Source: Allodiplogaster sudhausi (taxonomy: Eukaryota > Nematoda > Chromadorea > Rhabditida > Diplogasteridae). From it: a stretch of DNA of 64,000 nucleotides. Made by a program: the position numbers and the translations under genes. Positions 42,520-53,017 of this stretch are shown here, one piece after another (position 1 is the stretch's first letter; the number at the start of each line of letters is the position of its first letter). The stretch lies in assembly GCA_945643635.1 (NCBI GenBank), contig CALZFC010000349.1, forward strand, positions 4,110,001 through 4,174,000, written 5' to 3'. Below the pieces are notes generated by a model. It did no database searches. It saw only the letters and a program-made list of their open reading frames with translations, and had not been told where the DNA came from.

Positions 42520-43400
42520 ATAAGAGCGAACCAGTGAGAGCGAGCGATAGAGAAAGGTAGAGAGAGAGAGAAATAGAGAGCGAGGGCTACAGAAAGTTAG
42601 AATTTTTTAATAAATAATTATGATCTATAAAAAGTGATCGATCTTCATTTTCTTGGTGCCATTTATTTTGTGTATTTTTTAAAAACTAAATTACAAAATT
42701 ATTATTGAATTAGAAATTGTTTTAAGGAACAACAAGAAAATTATCGTTAAATTCAATTTTTAAATTAAAAATGTGGAGACATTCGTTATTTCTCAGTATT
42801 CTATTTCGATGCCTTAACACTGATATAACAGATATTTTGCCGGAGATTTTCAAGACGAACGCATAATCTTTTTCCCTACTTTCAGGACGATAAGAAGGGA
42901 TCCTAGTATCTTCGTGCTCTCCATGCAATTATAAACGCTGTCTATTTCTCTTTAAGATGGATTAACAGTAAGGAAATGTAAAAAAAAGTACTGGGATAGA
43001 TAGTGTTGAGAAAATTTACACAGTGCTACTTTGCATAACATCGCTTATTTATTCTCTTCTGATAATGGGGAGAAGGCTGAAGACTCTTTTGGCATCTTGC
43101 GATTGTAAGGAAACAACATTAAAAAGTCATCTGTTCTCTGTTTTTTTGTTGTCTTCTGTTTCATGCTCTCAAAAAAACATCCTCTCGCTGTGTCAGGCAA
43201 GATTGCGCAACTCTCCTTCTCATCGTTTCCTCGAGATTGAAGTAGTTCCTAAAAAAATCTCGCTTATATTTTATTCTTTAAAAAAAAATCCAACTTTAAG
43301 TACTTTAGTTTAGAACAGCAATCATGAAATGTTAATTTGTGAGAAATGTTAAGAAATGCAAAAAAAAATTGCTGCTTGCACCGCCCTTCAAATTAAAGGA
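42520..43400. other. AT-rich spacer, nothing recognised
   Basis: A short GA-rich stretch (42545-42590) apart, no features were found between the isolated exon and the PP1-like gene. Confidence 0.4.
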
Positions 43401-43406
43401 ATAAAA

Positions 43407-45211
43407 CTATAAATTACTCTTGTTTCCCTTCGCTCGTTTCGAGTGCTTAGATGGCTTCTGCTCGACAGTCAGGTACCGCCCCAAAGTGCCCTCTTTGTCG
43501 AAGTAGTCAGCGAACCATCCAGGGCCTCAAATACTTAAGTAAAAATGTTTTCTACAAAAGAATGGACAAGAGAAGACCGTAATTTCGAAGTGGAAAATGG
43601 AATGATATCAGACCGTTCCGCTCGGGGGTAGCTGGCTTAAGAGTCTTGAATCCGAATTCACCGGTTGCTGTAATCTCCATGACTGCGCCGGAGTTACCTT
43701 GCAAACGTGGCTAACATTGCTGGGGAAACACATCGAACCGACAAACAAAAACGATATTGTGCATCGAGAAACATTACTGTTGAATTAGAAGCTAGAAATA
43801 GCTTTGGGATATCCCCGCTTTAGCAGGGGATCAGATGGGATCTTTTCTTCGCCTAAACTCACTTCATTTTCCTTCGTACTTATTCCCCCTCTATTAGATA
43901 TTCCCCTAAATAGAGTAGTCGAAAGAGGAATCAAACATAGTAAACCATGAAAATTCAATAATAAATGCTCGGATCGAAACCCAAATAGCGTCAGACGATA
44001 ATAAATTAATGATAATAAATTCGAAATCAGGAAGAGCAGTGAATGAAACATCCAATAACATCTACCTAGATCTCACTCTTTTTTTCTTAAAAAAATTGAA
44101 TTTCCACTTGATGCGAAAAGGTAACTAAAACCTTATTGGCGAAGCGAGAGACAGCAAACTTAGTACTCTGCTGGCACACTGCCAGGAATCCCTTCATAGA
44201 CCCCCTTGAAGGCCCCATATCTTTTTTAAAAACTTAGTACTACATTACAAATTAGGGTTGTGATCAAAGTTATACAAACTTGGAGAGTGGGTTTTAGATT
44301 TTTAGAGATTTTAGAAACATATTTTTTAGAGATTTGAATCTCCCGACTGTTGCGTCTCTACCAACCTCGTTATTCAATGGGTAGTAGTCTGTGGCGCTGA
44401 AAATCGCGACAAGCTGCCGGCCGGAGAAGAATGAAAACCCGTTTTTCATCATCTATAAGTTATTAATTTTCTTTCAATTATTAATTTTTAATTTTTATTA
44501 AATTGCCATTATCTCATAATAATCTTAACAACTAGAGAAAAGAACAATGCATACTCTGATGAAAAAAATTTCCAAATATTAAATAAGATTAATGAATTTA
44601 TTAATGAATTATAAATCAATTGATTATATTATATTAAATGACACCTGATGGCCTCTCACGATCATGGACAGGTTGTGTTTCTGAAGAAAGCTTGTCAGTG
44701 CACTCTCCCCGAAGAAGTGCGATACACCACGAAGGGTGTTTTCCGAATATCTGATAAAGGACGAATAGACGTGAGAGAGAGGGTGAAAAGTGAACTGAGA
44801 TAGAGAGGAGGACGAGGATGAGAACATACTAACCCATCGACTCCGAGTGCAGGATCGGCCCAGAGAAGGTCGCATGAGATGCTGTTCGTAGTCGGCTCGC
44901 CAAGCGGACGATGAATCTGCAATTGTTTTTTTTTTTAATTCTTAAAAAATATCCGCCTTTGCTACGGGACAACTAGTGTAGTGATCATGCACTTTGCTCA
45001 ATTACTATCACTCGTTTTCCATTATTTTTAATCGTAATAGTGGATAAAAAAGAACAATTTATTGAAGATAATGACCTCGTTAATCTGGTCGAGACAATCG
45101 AGCTTCCTCGGGATTCCCCCATGCATGAGCAACATGATGAAGGACAGAGGCGAGCGGCAGACAATCGAAGACTTCGTTGAAGTTCTCGTATAACTTCACT
45201 CCTTCCTCGCC
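43407..45211 (-). pseudogene. PP1-like Ser/Thr phosphatase, 5'-truncated and frameshifted
   Basis: Six minus-strand exons: 45211-45076, 44916-44834, 44750-44645, 44453-44366, 43710-43614 and 43525-43407. They follow the C-terminal half of protein phosphatase 1: KLYENFNEVFDCLPLAS, LMHGGIPRKLD, SCDLLWADPALGVDG, GVSHFFGESALTSFLQKHNL, IVRGHQ, GFSFFSGRQLVAIFSATDYY, NSGAVMEI...FKTLKP. A C-terminal extension rich in Lys/Ser follows. Phases agree at all five junctions. The first exon shifts frame by one base between LPLAS and the MHGG motif. The N-terminal metal-binding half (GDxHG, GDxVDRG, GNHE) is not found upstream. The usual APNYCGEF loop is replaced by ATDYYPLNNE. It is therefore probably non-functional. 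Confidence 0.75.
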
Positions 45212-45598
45212 CTCACAACAAATTTTTTAATCATATCTTATAAAAGTTTTGAAAAAAAAACAACACACAAAAAAAATTGTTTGAAACAACATTGTTTGGT
45301 GCACGATTGTTTTATGAATTGTTTGAAACAACAATTGTTTCAAAAAAATTGTTTGGCATATCAAACAATTTGTTTTTTTTTTTTAAATATGCGTGTAATA
45401 TATACATATATATGTATAATTATAGAGCACGAGGAAGTGCTTGCTGCTGATCGCGCGGCCGAAGACGACGTAGACCAAGTAGTGGGCGCATGACGCTTTC
45501 GAGTTCCATCGCAGGGTAAGTTTGGATGCTCTGCCGTAATTGGTGCTATCCCTATTTCATCCAACATTCATTCGACATCAATGTATTCTTGACATCAG

Positions 45599-45828
45599 GG
45601 ACGTTGGTTCCCGAAAGAGCCGAACGTGCGAGACATTCTGAAGCGCGAGCGGATCAGGATCAAGGCCAACGTCAATAAGGTCAGCTTTTCAATTTGACAG
45701 CGATCTCTGATCTCGCATTGAAATCTTTCATCTTTCAGCCGCCTCCCAAGGGAATTCTGCTGGGCGCCGGCCGCGTCACCTTCAACGACGAGCTCGAGGC
45801 CTTCGACGACGAAGGACAAGGCCTTTAG
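45599..45828 (+). CDS. 3' exons of a small basic protein, unknown
   Basis: Exons 45599-45679 (27 codons; GRWFPKEPNVRDILKRERIR) and 45739-45828 (30 codons; PPPKGILLGAGRVTFNDELE, acidic end, TAG) join in phase 0 across a 59-base intron. An upstream exon ending CGCAGG|GTAAGT near 45514 (DAFEFHR) fits in phase, but its start is unclear. The gene lies head to head with the PP1-like remnant. The VTFNDELEAF tail recurs degenerately at 46320-46460. The family is unknown. Confidence 0.5.
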
Positions 45829-46299
45829 CTTCGTCAACAAGTAGACCACGCCCACTCGTCCATGCACTTCCTCCTTGCAAAGCCCCCTCTACTCTGTCTG
45901 CTTCACCTCCATAACACCGACTGATAAAATTCTGAGTAAAAGAGCTGTCTATTATTCGTAAATGATTCTTTTATAACACGAGGCGATTCATTCGTACAAG
46001 AGTCTTTTTAACAATTTTTTAAGGCAAGGAAAGTATTTCATAGGAATTTTTTTTCGACCAGACTGGATAAAACTAATTCCTGTTTGACCAAATGCAAACG
46101 AAGACCAAACGCTCATTGTGAGAGGACTGAAATTTCCAGTGAAATGTTTTAAGATGTTTATTTTCATTTATTTCAAATTTTGAAACTTCATAACATATAC
46201 ATACATATGTACATAAAGCTGTAAAAAAATAAGCATATTTCTGTACATATTGTGAATATAACTGCATTGTCGTTAATGTGAGCGGAGCAAACAACTGAT

Positions 46300-46480
46300 G
46301 CTATATGGGATTCTTCGGTCATTGATCTCTGATCTTGTATTGAAATCTTTAATCTTTCAGTCGCCCCCCCCCAGGGAATTCTGGTGGGCGACTGCCGCCA
46401 CCCGAATCCCGTCACCATCAACGAAGAGGTCACGGAGGGCATCATCGCCTCCGACTAGGTGCTGCTTAAGGTGAAGAAGT
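46300..46480 (+). pseudogene. decayed copy of the preceding terminal exon
   Basis: The intron end (GATCTCTGATCTTGTATTGAAATCTTT.ATCTTTCAG) and the exon start (CCC-rich, GGGAATTCTG.TGGGCG) repeat 45700-45780. The exon then diverges and reads through a C8 run with frame disruption. It is a partial tandem duplicate that has decayed. Confidence 0.65.
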
Positions 46481-46499
46481 AGACCAATTCATATAGAAC

Positions 46500-47370
46500 A
46501 ATTTGAAGAGAATAAAAAATCACATCGAATGGACCATTCAGTTTGCAATTGCTGAACTTTGAAAGATATTATGGTTTGCATCCAAAACCGAACAAAGGTT
46601 TGGAAACCAATATTCAGATGAAAATACCCAAAAAAAGTAATCGAGATTTTTCCTCGTTGAGACATATCAGGCGTAGCTTTTCCTGCTCTTTCTTATGGAG
46701 TCTTCCATTTTTTGTAAGAAATGGTAAAAAAAAGTTATTGCCTGAAAACCATATTTCAAAAAAATTTATTGGACAAAAGTCATAAAAATTTTTTTTCGAA
46801 TATGATCATCTGGGGACTATTTTGTGTACTTTTGGATAATGAATCGAACAGTGAAAAGTTTTTCGAGTAATATTAGAGACGACCGCACTTTCGCAGTCGC
46901 CGTTTCGCGCACAATAAAGCAATATTCATGAAAATGCTGTGATAAATAGGCAAGATATTGCTTTCTAAAGCTGCTGAAGTAGAATTTAAAAATATTCACT
47001 TTTACATTCTCAGCGCCCTCTAGAAATTGTAGAAGCGACATTCTCTTAAATGAAACAAAACGAGCTTTAAAGCAGAAAAGTCTCTATTCCAATGAGCTAT
47101 ACTATGCCAGATATCGACGAGGGAGTTCTTTGATGAATAAAAGTCACTAAACCTGCAAAAACTTCCTTTCTTCTTATTTGTTTTTAAATAGGAATGAAGG
47201 CAAAGCATACGGCCAATACTAAATTAGAAAAAAAAGCACGGAAAACTGCCGACACCAAAACAAAACATGACGATTACAATAGTTAAAGCCCCATCTGCTA
47301 TTGCATCTGTGCAAATATGAATATGTAATATGCTATCGATCTCATGGCATCAGGGCCGGAATCTGAATGC
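46500..47370. other. intergenic, nothing recognised
   Basis: AT-rich sequence with only short open frames and no convincing splice-bounded exon. Confidence 0.4.
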
Positions 47371-47377
47371 TGGCTGC

Positions 47378-47492
47378 TTAATCTTCGACTTCGGGAACGG
47401 CGGGGCGGCTGCTGCAGCAGGCTAGAACTCCGAGACACTGGCCACCGTCCTTCTGACCGGCGCCGCCACCAGAGGGCGCGGGAGTCGTAAGG
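47378..47492 (-). CDS. C-terminal exon, unknown protein
   Basis: A GC-rich minus-strand frame encodes PAPSGGGAGQKDGGQCLGVL followed by a CCSSRPAVPEVED tail and TAA at 47378. The upstream boundary and partner exons were not found. Composition stands out from the AT-rich flanks. The family is unknown. Confidence 0.35.
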
Positions 47493-47599
47493 TATGCCGA
47501 TTGGTCCACAGCGAAGAGAGCTAGGATAGAAGACAACCAACTGGCGCCGAGAAAAGAAGAAGAATAATACAGGCCAACTTCGATTTTATATCATTTTGA

Positions 47600-48085
47600 T
47601 GAGTACACATTGAAGTGACAACACAAACATTGCATTTAACATTGACCTTATAATGAATCAATCCATGGTGATTTCAGTAGTTAGTAATAAAAATTCGATA
47701 TCCCTTCGGTGCGACTGTACTTTCTATGCGAGAATATTAAGCCTCAGTCTCAATGCAAAATAAAGTCATAATTAAAGGAATCGACTAAATCAGAGGTGGC
47801 ATAATTTAATATTTTTTCCTAAATTTATTCAAATCATGCCATAATTAAAGCAGTCGACTAAATCTAAATTTTCCTAATTTAATAACTGTTTTTCTTCGAC
47901 TCATGTAAAATTAAGTCATTATTAAAGCAAACGACTTCAACAAAAGAGGCATAATTTAATATAATTTCATACCTTCCATTTTTTGTTTATAATGCTAATA
48001 ATACACATATATGTAATTTCATTTTATTTCGTTAGTATGAAGGTGCTGTTTGGAAGAGAGGAATTGAGGAGGGGCAGGGAAGTGG
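47600..48085. other. AT-rich spacer with a short repeated motif
   Basis: The motif TAATTAAAG.A.TCGACTAAAT plus GGCATAATTTAATAT occurs two to three times at about 47765-47960 (spacing near 65-130 bases), a weak tandem repeat. No gene is recognised. Confidence 0.4.
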
Positions 48086-48090
48086 ATGTT

Positions 48091-50033
48091 CTAGAGGCGG
48101 TGAGGGAAGGGATCGGGAACCACTTTCTTCGCTGTTCCGAACGCCTTGTCCGCCTGCTGTTTCGCCGTTTCAAATCCCGCCTTGAGATGGGTGACTTCGA
48201 GGATCTGCTGAGCGTCGGCCGGCACGCCTGACAGGATGACCGGATTGATGACCTGTTAGCGAATGAGAATCAGGTAGAAAGGAGAGGTTCGTAAAGAGAA
48301 AACACTGAGAAAGGGTAGGGTGGAGAGAGAGAAGAAAAGGAAGAAGAAGAAGAAACAGCGAGAAACAACGAGAATTGGGATAATTAGATAGCGATTAAAA
48401 ATTACCAATAATTGGGTAAAAAACGAGAAATAAAGTGCAGTTTTGCTAGCCTTGAACAAATCAATCTTGCACGCCATCATTGTCTCCGTTGCTGCACTCG
48501 CGCAATCCGCCGCTTCAAATGCCTCTCGAATGTTGTCCTCCGAACGGCGGAGAGCCCCCGTCTTCACATTTTCCACGAAAAACTCGAGATGTGTCGCCAA
48601 AGTAGCCTGCATTTATGGCAAGTGTGCTGTAAAGTATGGCGGGATCCAGCTAAACTGTTATTATTCATATACATATGTACATATTTATTAGTTTCTCTAC
48701 TATGAATAATATAACAAGTTGTCGCGGACAAGACTTGATACGCGTTACTATAGAATACAATATTTTAAAAAAACAATACACACCAATGCGGCGATCTTGC
48801 TCAACATTGACGTGTTGGCACTGCTAGCTGCTTCGTCGATGATCGGAACCTGGTGAGTTGAAACACGAACCCTTTCCTTGGTAGGGTTCAGGTTCCTCAT
48901 CACCGGCACTGTTGCCCTGATCGCGCTATAAGAGGAAAACATGAGGCAATCAAATTACGGTTAGGAGAAGGCGCAGTGGTAGTACATATAAAGGTCTCGT
49001 GATCGATGTTTTACGTTCGACGGTGTTATATGCTCATATAATTAATTTTTAGTAAATCTGTTTTCTTCTCTAGCCATTACTAATTTCTTTTTCCTCTGTT
49101 CCGTTCCCTCTCTTTCTCTATGTCCCTCACCATTTATAACTGTTCCGTTTAAATAGAATTTCCCTGTTGGGCAATAAGTCCGCCTACAATATATTCTCGT
49201 TAAGCAAAATCATACGCGTCGAGACGGGATTTGAACACGAGAAATTAAAAACGAAGGTGGGAAAGTTATCACTACGCCCACTCGATGCTTGCGACATTTT
49301 GGCATTGTTTCGGGACTAAATATCGCCCATTGATACTACATATTAAGCCCCCAGTGGTTGTATTTTGTTTTCGGAAAAAAAAAACTTTTCTCACCCCCGG
49401 AGTTTTCGGGGGTGAGAAAAACACGAAGAACATATTCATGTCTTATCATGACATATTTCCCGTGTTAAGGTAAATAAATGGTTATATTGCCTTTTCGCAA
49501 AAAATTATATGTATGTGCATATGTACATATATCATGTCATTGGAAGTTATTTTAAATGGAAAATGAAAATGATCAAGAAAAATGAAAAGTAAATTGGTAT
49601 TCTCCTTTAAAATAATAAAAAAATGGCATGATTTACACGTAGCTTGAATCAAAAAGGCGATATGGAACACTAACCTCGTAATTCAGAAAAATGAAGGCAT
49701 GATCAGAAATGAATAAAATATTCGTGTTCCCCGTACCGAAAAGTACTCTGCGTTGAATTTCGCGAAAACAATTTCCCAAAAAAAAAACATTCGTCCTCTG
49801 GGGTTTTTTTAATAGCGCCGTAATCTTTGGCCTTGAGCAATCCTCCCCTTTCTTTTGTGCACTAATGTAAGAAGAGCCCAGCACTCACATTTCGCGGCAA
49901 GAGTTCTATCCCTTAGATGAGTGTCAACTCGTATGTATTTGCATTTGTTTTTATGCCAACGGATTCGAAATCCAGTCGACTTTTCTATCACTCCCAATCA
50001 GCTATAGCCCAGCTAATGGTTCAGTGGGGTACT

Positions 50034-50072
<39 letters not shown>

Positions 50073-50525
50073 ACGCGAGGATTGCTGCACCGGACAGAAG
50101 CACTGCAGCCATGGCCGGCGTTCCGCCGCCGAGAGGAACGGCACCGACTGCAAATTGTTTTCATGTTCATCATCAATATGAATAGTGAAACGGAAGAAAT
50201 TCCCCAAATAAGAACCTCCGCCAAGAGATGAAGAGGCGCGGAGAGCGGGAGCAGCGGTGGAAGTCGAGGCGGTGGCTGCAGTAGCAGAGGGAGCAGCGGT
50301 GGTAGTGGAGGCGCTGGCTGCAGTAGCAGAGGGAGCAGCGGTGGTAGTGGAGGCGCTGGCTGCAGTAGCAGAGGGAGCAGCAGTGGTCGGCGAGCCGCCG
50401 AGAGAAGAGGCACTTGGAGGAGAGCGGGTCGGCGAGGAGTCGACTGCATTGGCACTGCGAGCAGAAGGCGCACGCGACGCCTCGCCATCCACAGAAACAG
50501 CCGGCTTGTCCTTCTCCTCTGCCAT
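48091..50525 (-). CDS. Ala/Thr-repeat, single-TM protein, unknown
   Basis: Minus-strand gene starting at ATG 50525. Exon 1 (50525-50216) encodes MAEEKDKPAVSVDG then three 14-residue Thr/Ala/Ser/Pro repeats. Exon 2 (50147-50071) joins in phase 1 and encodes a hydrophobic helix (AMAAVLLSGAAILALV). Later exons at 48925-48784 (VPVMRNLNPTKERVRVS), 48606-48406 (HLEFFVENVKTGALRRSEDN, FEAADCASAATETM) and 48252-48091 (VINPVILSGVPADAQQILEV, TAKQQADKAFGTAKKVV, TAG) join in phase 0 with each other. The link from exon 2 to 48925 needs an unseen exon or a different donor. The layout suggests a membrane-anchored protein with a helical domain. No family is recognised. Exon 4 might end earlier than given. Confidence 0.5.
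49145..49290 (-). mobile_element. tRNA-derived SINE-like element
   Basis: On the minus strand a B-box-like GTTCAAATCCC (about 49230) follows an A-box-like TGGGCGTAGTGATAA at tRNA-like spacing. GCATCGAG and CTCGACGC, flanking these, could pair as an acceptor stem with one mismatch. The anticodon arm is poor, so a SINE head or tRNA pseudogene is more likely than a working tRNA. The body may extend toward 49145. Confidence 0.4.
49386..49420. repeat. 14-bp inverted repeat
   Basis: Arms TTTTCTCACCCCCG and CGGGGGTGAGAAAA around a 7-base loop. Perfect match. Confidence 0.9.
49935..50015 (-). mobile_element. second tRNA-like/SINE-like remnant
   Basis: Minus-strand GGATTTCGAATCCGT resembles a T-arm with four of five stem pairs. 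It follows TGGGCTATAGCTGATTGGGA, which resembles an A box. No complete cloverleaf forms. It lies in an intron of the Ala/Thr-repeat gene, on the same strand as the element at 49145. Confidence 0.3.
50035..50070. repeat. (CT)n microsatellite
   Basis: Short CT tract directly after the donor of exon 2 of the Ala/Thr-repeat gene. Confidence 0.9.
50262..50390. repeat. coding minisatellite, three 42-bp units
   Basis: A 42-base unit (GGCTGCAGTAGCAGAGGGAG core) is repeated three times with few changes and keeps frame in the minus-strand gene, encoding a 14-residue Ala/Thr/Ser repeat. Length polymorphism would be expected. Confidence 0.9.
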
Positions 50526-50599
50526 TGGAAAGTTTCATTGTTAGAAGTAATGCTCTAGTATATAACAACTCCATTTGCGTTCTCTCTCTCTCACACACT

Positions 50600-52540
50600 C
50601 GCACTCCTTCTTTCTATCTCTATCGCTCTCACTCTTTCTATCTGAATGCTTCTCTTTTGTCATATCTGATAATCATGAAACAAGTACTAACGTGCAAGAA
50701 CAACGATTTGTCGCCTCAACGCATTCACTCGATTCTCACCATTCTCCATTTTTTCAGCTCTGAGAGATCAATTATGATAATTTATAAGTGTGGATATGCT
50801 AGCAGACATATCATTCTTCCAATTAGAGTAGTCAAGAAGTTCATTACGAGTTCATGTCAGTACGCTTCGAGTGCTGCTTGATCCGGGCAATTTTTTTTTG
50901 TAATTCATTAAATGAAATCATTTCCTTATTCAATATTCTGAGATCCGTAAGAAACTTTTTTTTTAAAAAAAACAAACAATGATTTTGGAAGCACTTATGA
51001 TATTGCACAAGTAATCCAAAGCAAAAATAATAGAAAATAAAATTTGTTTTATGGCTCGATGGTATTCGAGAATCTCTGACCGGCTCTCTTATGCGCATAC
51101 TCCACTCAAGCCTCTCTTAATTGACATACCGCAAGAATTTGTGCGCGCGGAGGTGTGCCGCACACTTCGGCTTTTCGACGTCCTCCATTGTTGCGTACTC
51201 TGGAAAATGAGCAGACATCACCTTTGCATATTACATCTTGCTCTTTAGTTTGACAGCCGATACTTTTACAATTGAATAGAGCATGTCAGTATCCTTCGAT
51301 CAAGGCCTGCCCTAGGAATGTTTTTTTTTCGAAATTTTTTCGAATTTGTTCAAAAAAATTGGTTACAGCATGTGGCTCGTCATGGTGAATGAAATTGACA
51401 ATACATCAAACCTGAAAAAAATCTCCGCGTGAGACCAGGTAAAGTAAGCATATAATTTACATTTGTCGCTTCTTACTTAGTATTAGACAACCAGCTTGGT
51501 GTCATTGGATAGCTAATTTAACGTGCTTTAATGTTCATGTGGTATGATTTTATTTTTTCAGGAAATTTTATTTTGGTGCTATAATACGGCCCTAAATATT
51601 TTCGAAGGTAGTTTTTGCCAAAATTTTGGGTTTTCCGTTCATTTCTAGAAAACTGCTTATACATCTTCTTAAAGGAGGTATTCGGGGAATAATTAATATA
51701 GGTTTTTTTTTCTATAAAGATAGATAGATACGACTAGGTGTAAGGCATATATCCTGAAGGTTTGATCGATTTTCGTCCGTTTCATTCTGAAAAATAGTGA
51801 CGAGAAAAATAGCGGGTAGAGAATTAGCTACGCAGATGACTTGGTGCCACGTGGAAAACAATATGAAAAATATGAAACGTATTCTATTTTGTAGAGCAAG
51901 TCGAGTTGTATCAGAGGATAAATTTTCGCAAACAAATTCGCAAAAAAAAATTCAAGGATAGGTCATAATATGGTCTGATGGACATCCTCTCGTAAGAACG
52001 TACCGATAAATAAGCGGGCGTCAGTCGAGGCGACGGCAGTTGCTGCGAGCCCTTTCCACCTGCAAATTGTTAGAAGTGTCATTTACATGGTGTCTAATGT
52101 AAAGTAAGATTAAATGATTACGATCACCGAAACATTACGTGATATTTCAAACTGCCGCCGCCCTTCGCACTCCTATTCGCGCGTTCTATTTTCAAGCAGT
52201 GGGTTTCTGTGACCTGCGAAATATCACGCGAGAATGAGAGTGAGGAACCACAGGACAGACGCAGCAATTCGAACCTTCATTAACTATTTTTCGGTGATCG
52301 CCCTCCTTTAACGGGTAGCAGCACTTCATAATTGACTAATAGCTAAACGGTTGACGATGTCCTCGTTGTCAAAGCAAAATATTTCGTGCACGAATCGACC
52401 ATGGATCAATGAGGCATTTCAATTATGAATATGCAATTTTCCTTTACGATATTATGGAAAATTGCGAAACAGATTCCAGAATGAAAAGCAATGCGAAACC
52501 ATTCTTTCTTCAAAATCTAAAGCTAAGATGCAACCCCCCC
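50600..52540. other. upstream and intergenic region, few supported features
   Basis: Upstream of the Ala/Thr-repeat gene. A GC-richer frame at 51110-51240 (plus) and fragments at 52010-52250 (minus) look partly coding but no bounded exon could be defined. The rest is AT-rich. Confidence 0.3.
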
Positions 52541-52609
52541 CCCCAATTTCGCGGGCACAAACATCATTTCGATAGCCAGGCGGCCGAAATCGCGAAGATC
52601 GTCGAGAAT

Positions 52610-52956
52610 TGTCGGCAAGTGCCGAGTATAGGAAGTTCTTTTCATCCTACTAATGAATCATTCCTCCGCTTCATCTATTTTTGGTAAAGGAAAAGAATTC
52701 TAGATGAGTTGTTTTTCACCCTTCTCTTCTGCCAGACATATGAAAAGGTCTATATGAATCACCATCTCCTCCTCTTTCCTTGATATTGTGATAGAAGACA
52801 GAATGTCTGGAATGCTTTCTATCGTGCTTTAAAAGGAGAAGTCAAGCACTTATTATTCATTTTTCTCTCTTCATTTCGATTTTATGTTTGAGATGAACGG
52901 TTTAATTACCCAAGTTTGAGGGAGAATTAAGGATACCTGTCTTCTTGCTCGCAACA
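52610..52956 (+). repeat. 5' LTR of Bel/Pao element
   Basis: 347 bases beginning TGTCGGCAAG and ending TCGCAACA (TG...CA), matching 61116-61462 except at three positions. Preceded by AGAAT (52605-52609), the target duplication. Confidence 0.97.
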
Positions 52957-52958
52957 AC

Positions 52959-52976
52959 TGGTGCGTCGGCACGCGT
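52959..52976 (+). other. candidate primer-binding site
   Basis: Two bases after the 5' LTR, TGGTGCGTCGGCACGCGT starts with TGG as expected for pairing with a tRNA CCA end. The tRNA was not identified. Confidence 0.55.
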
Positions 52977-53017
52977 GAATCCTGGAGCGCCAAATCAGAG
53001 ACACAGCTGTTCCAGCA

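Noticed and set aside
45424..45494. Minus-strand YLVYVVFGRAISS as a decayed PP1 GDYVDRG exon
   Set aside because: It lies at about the right place upstream, but similarity is too weak, there is no clear donor, and the plus strand of the same stretch may hold an exon of another gene.
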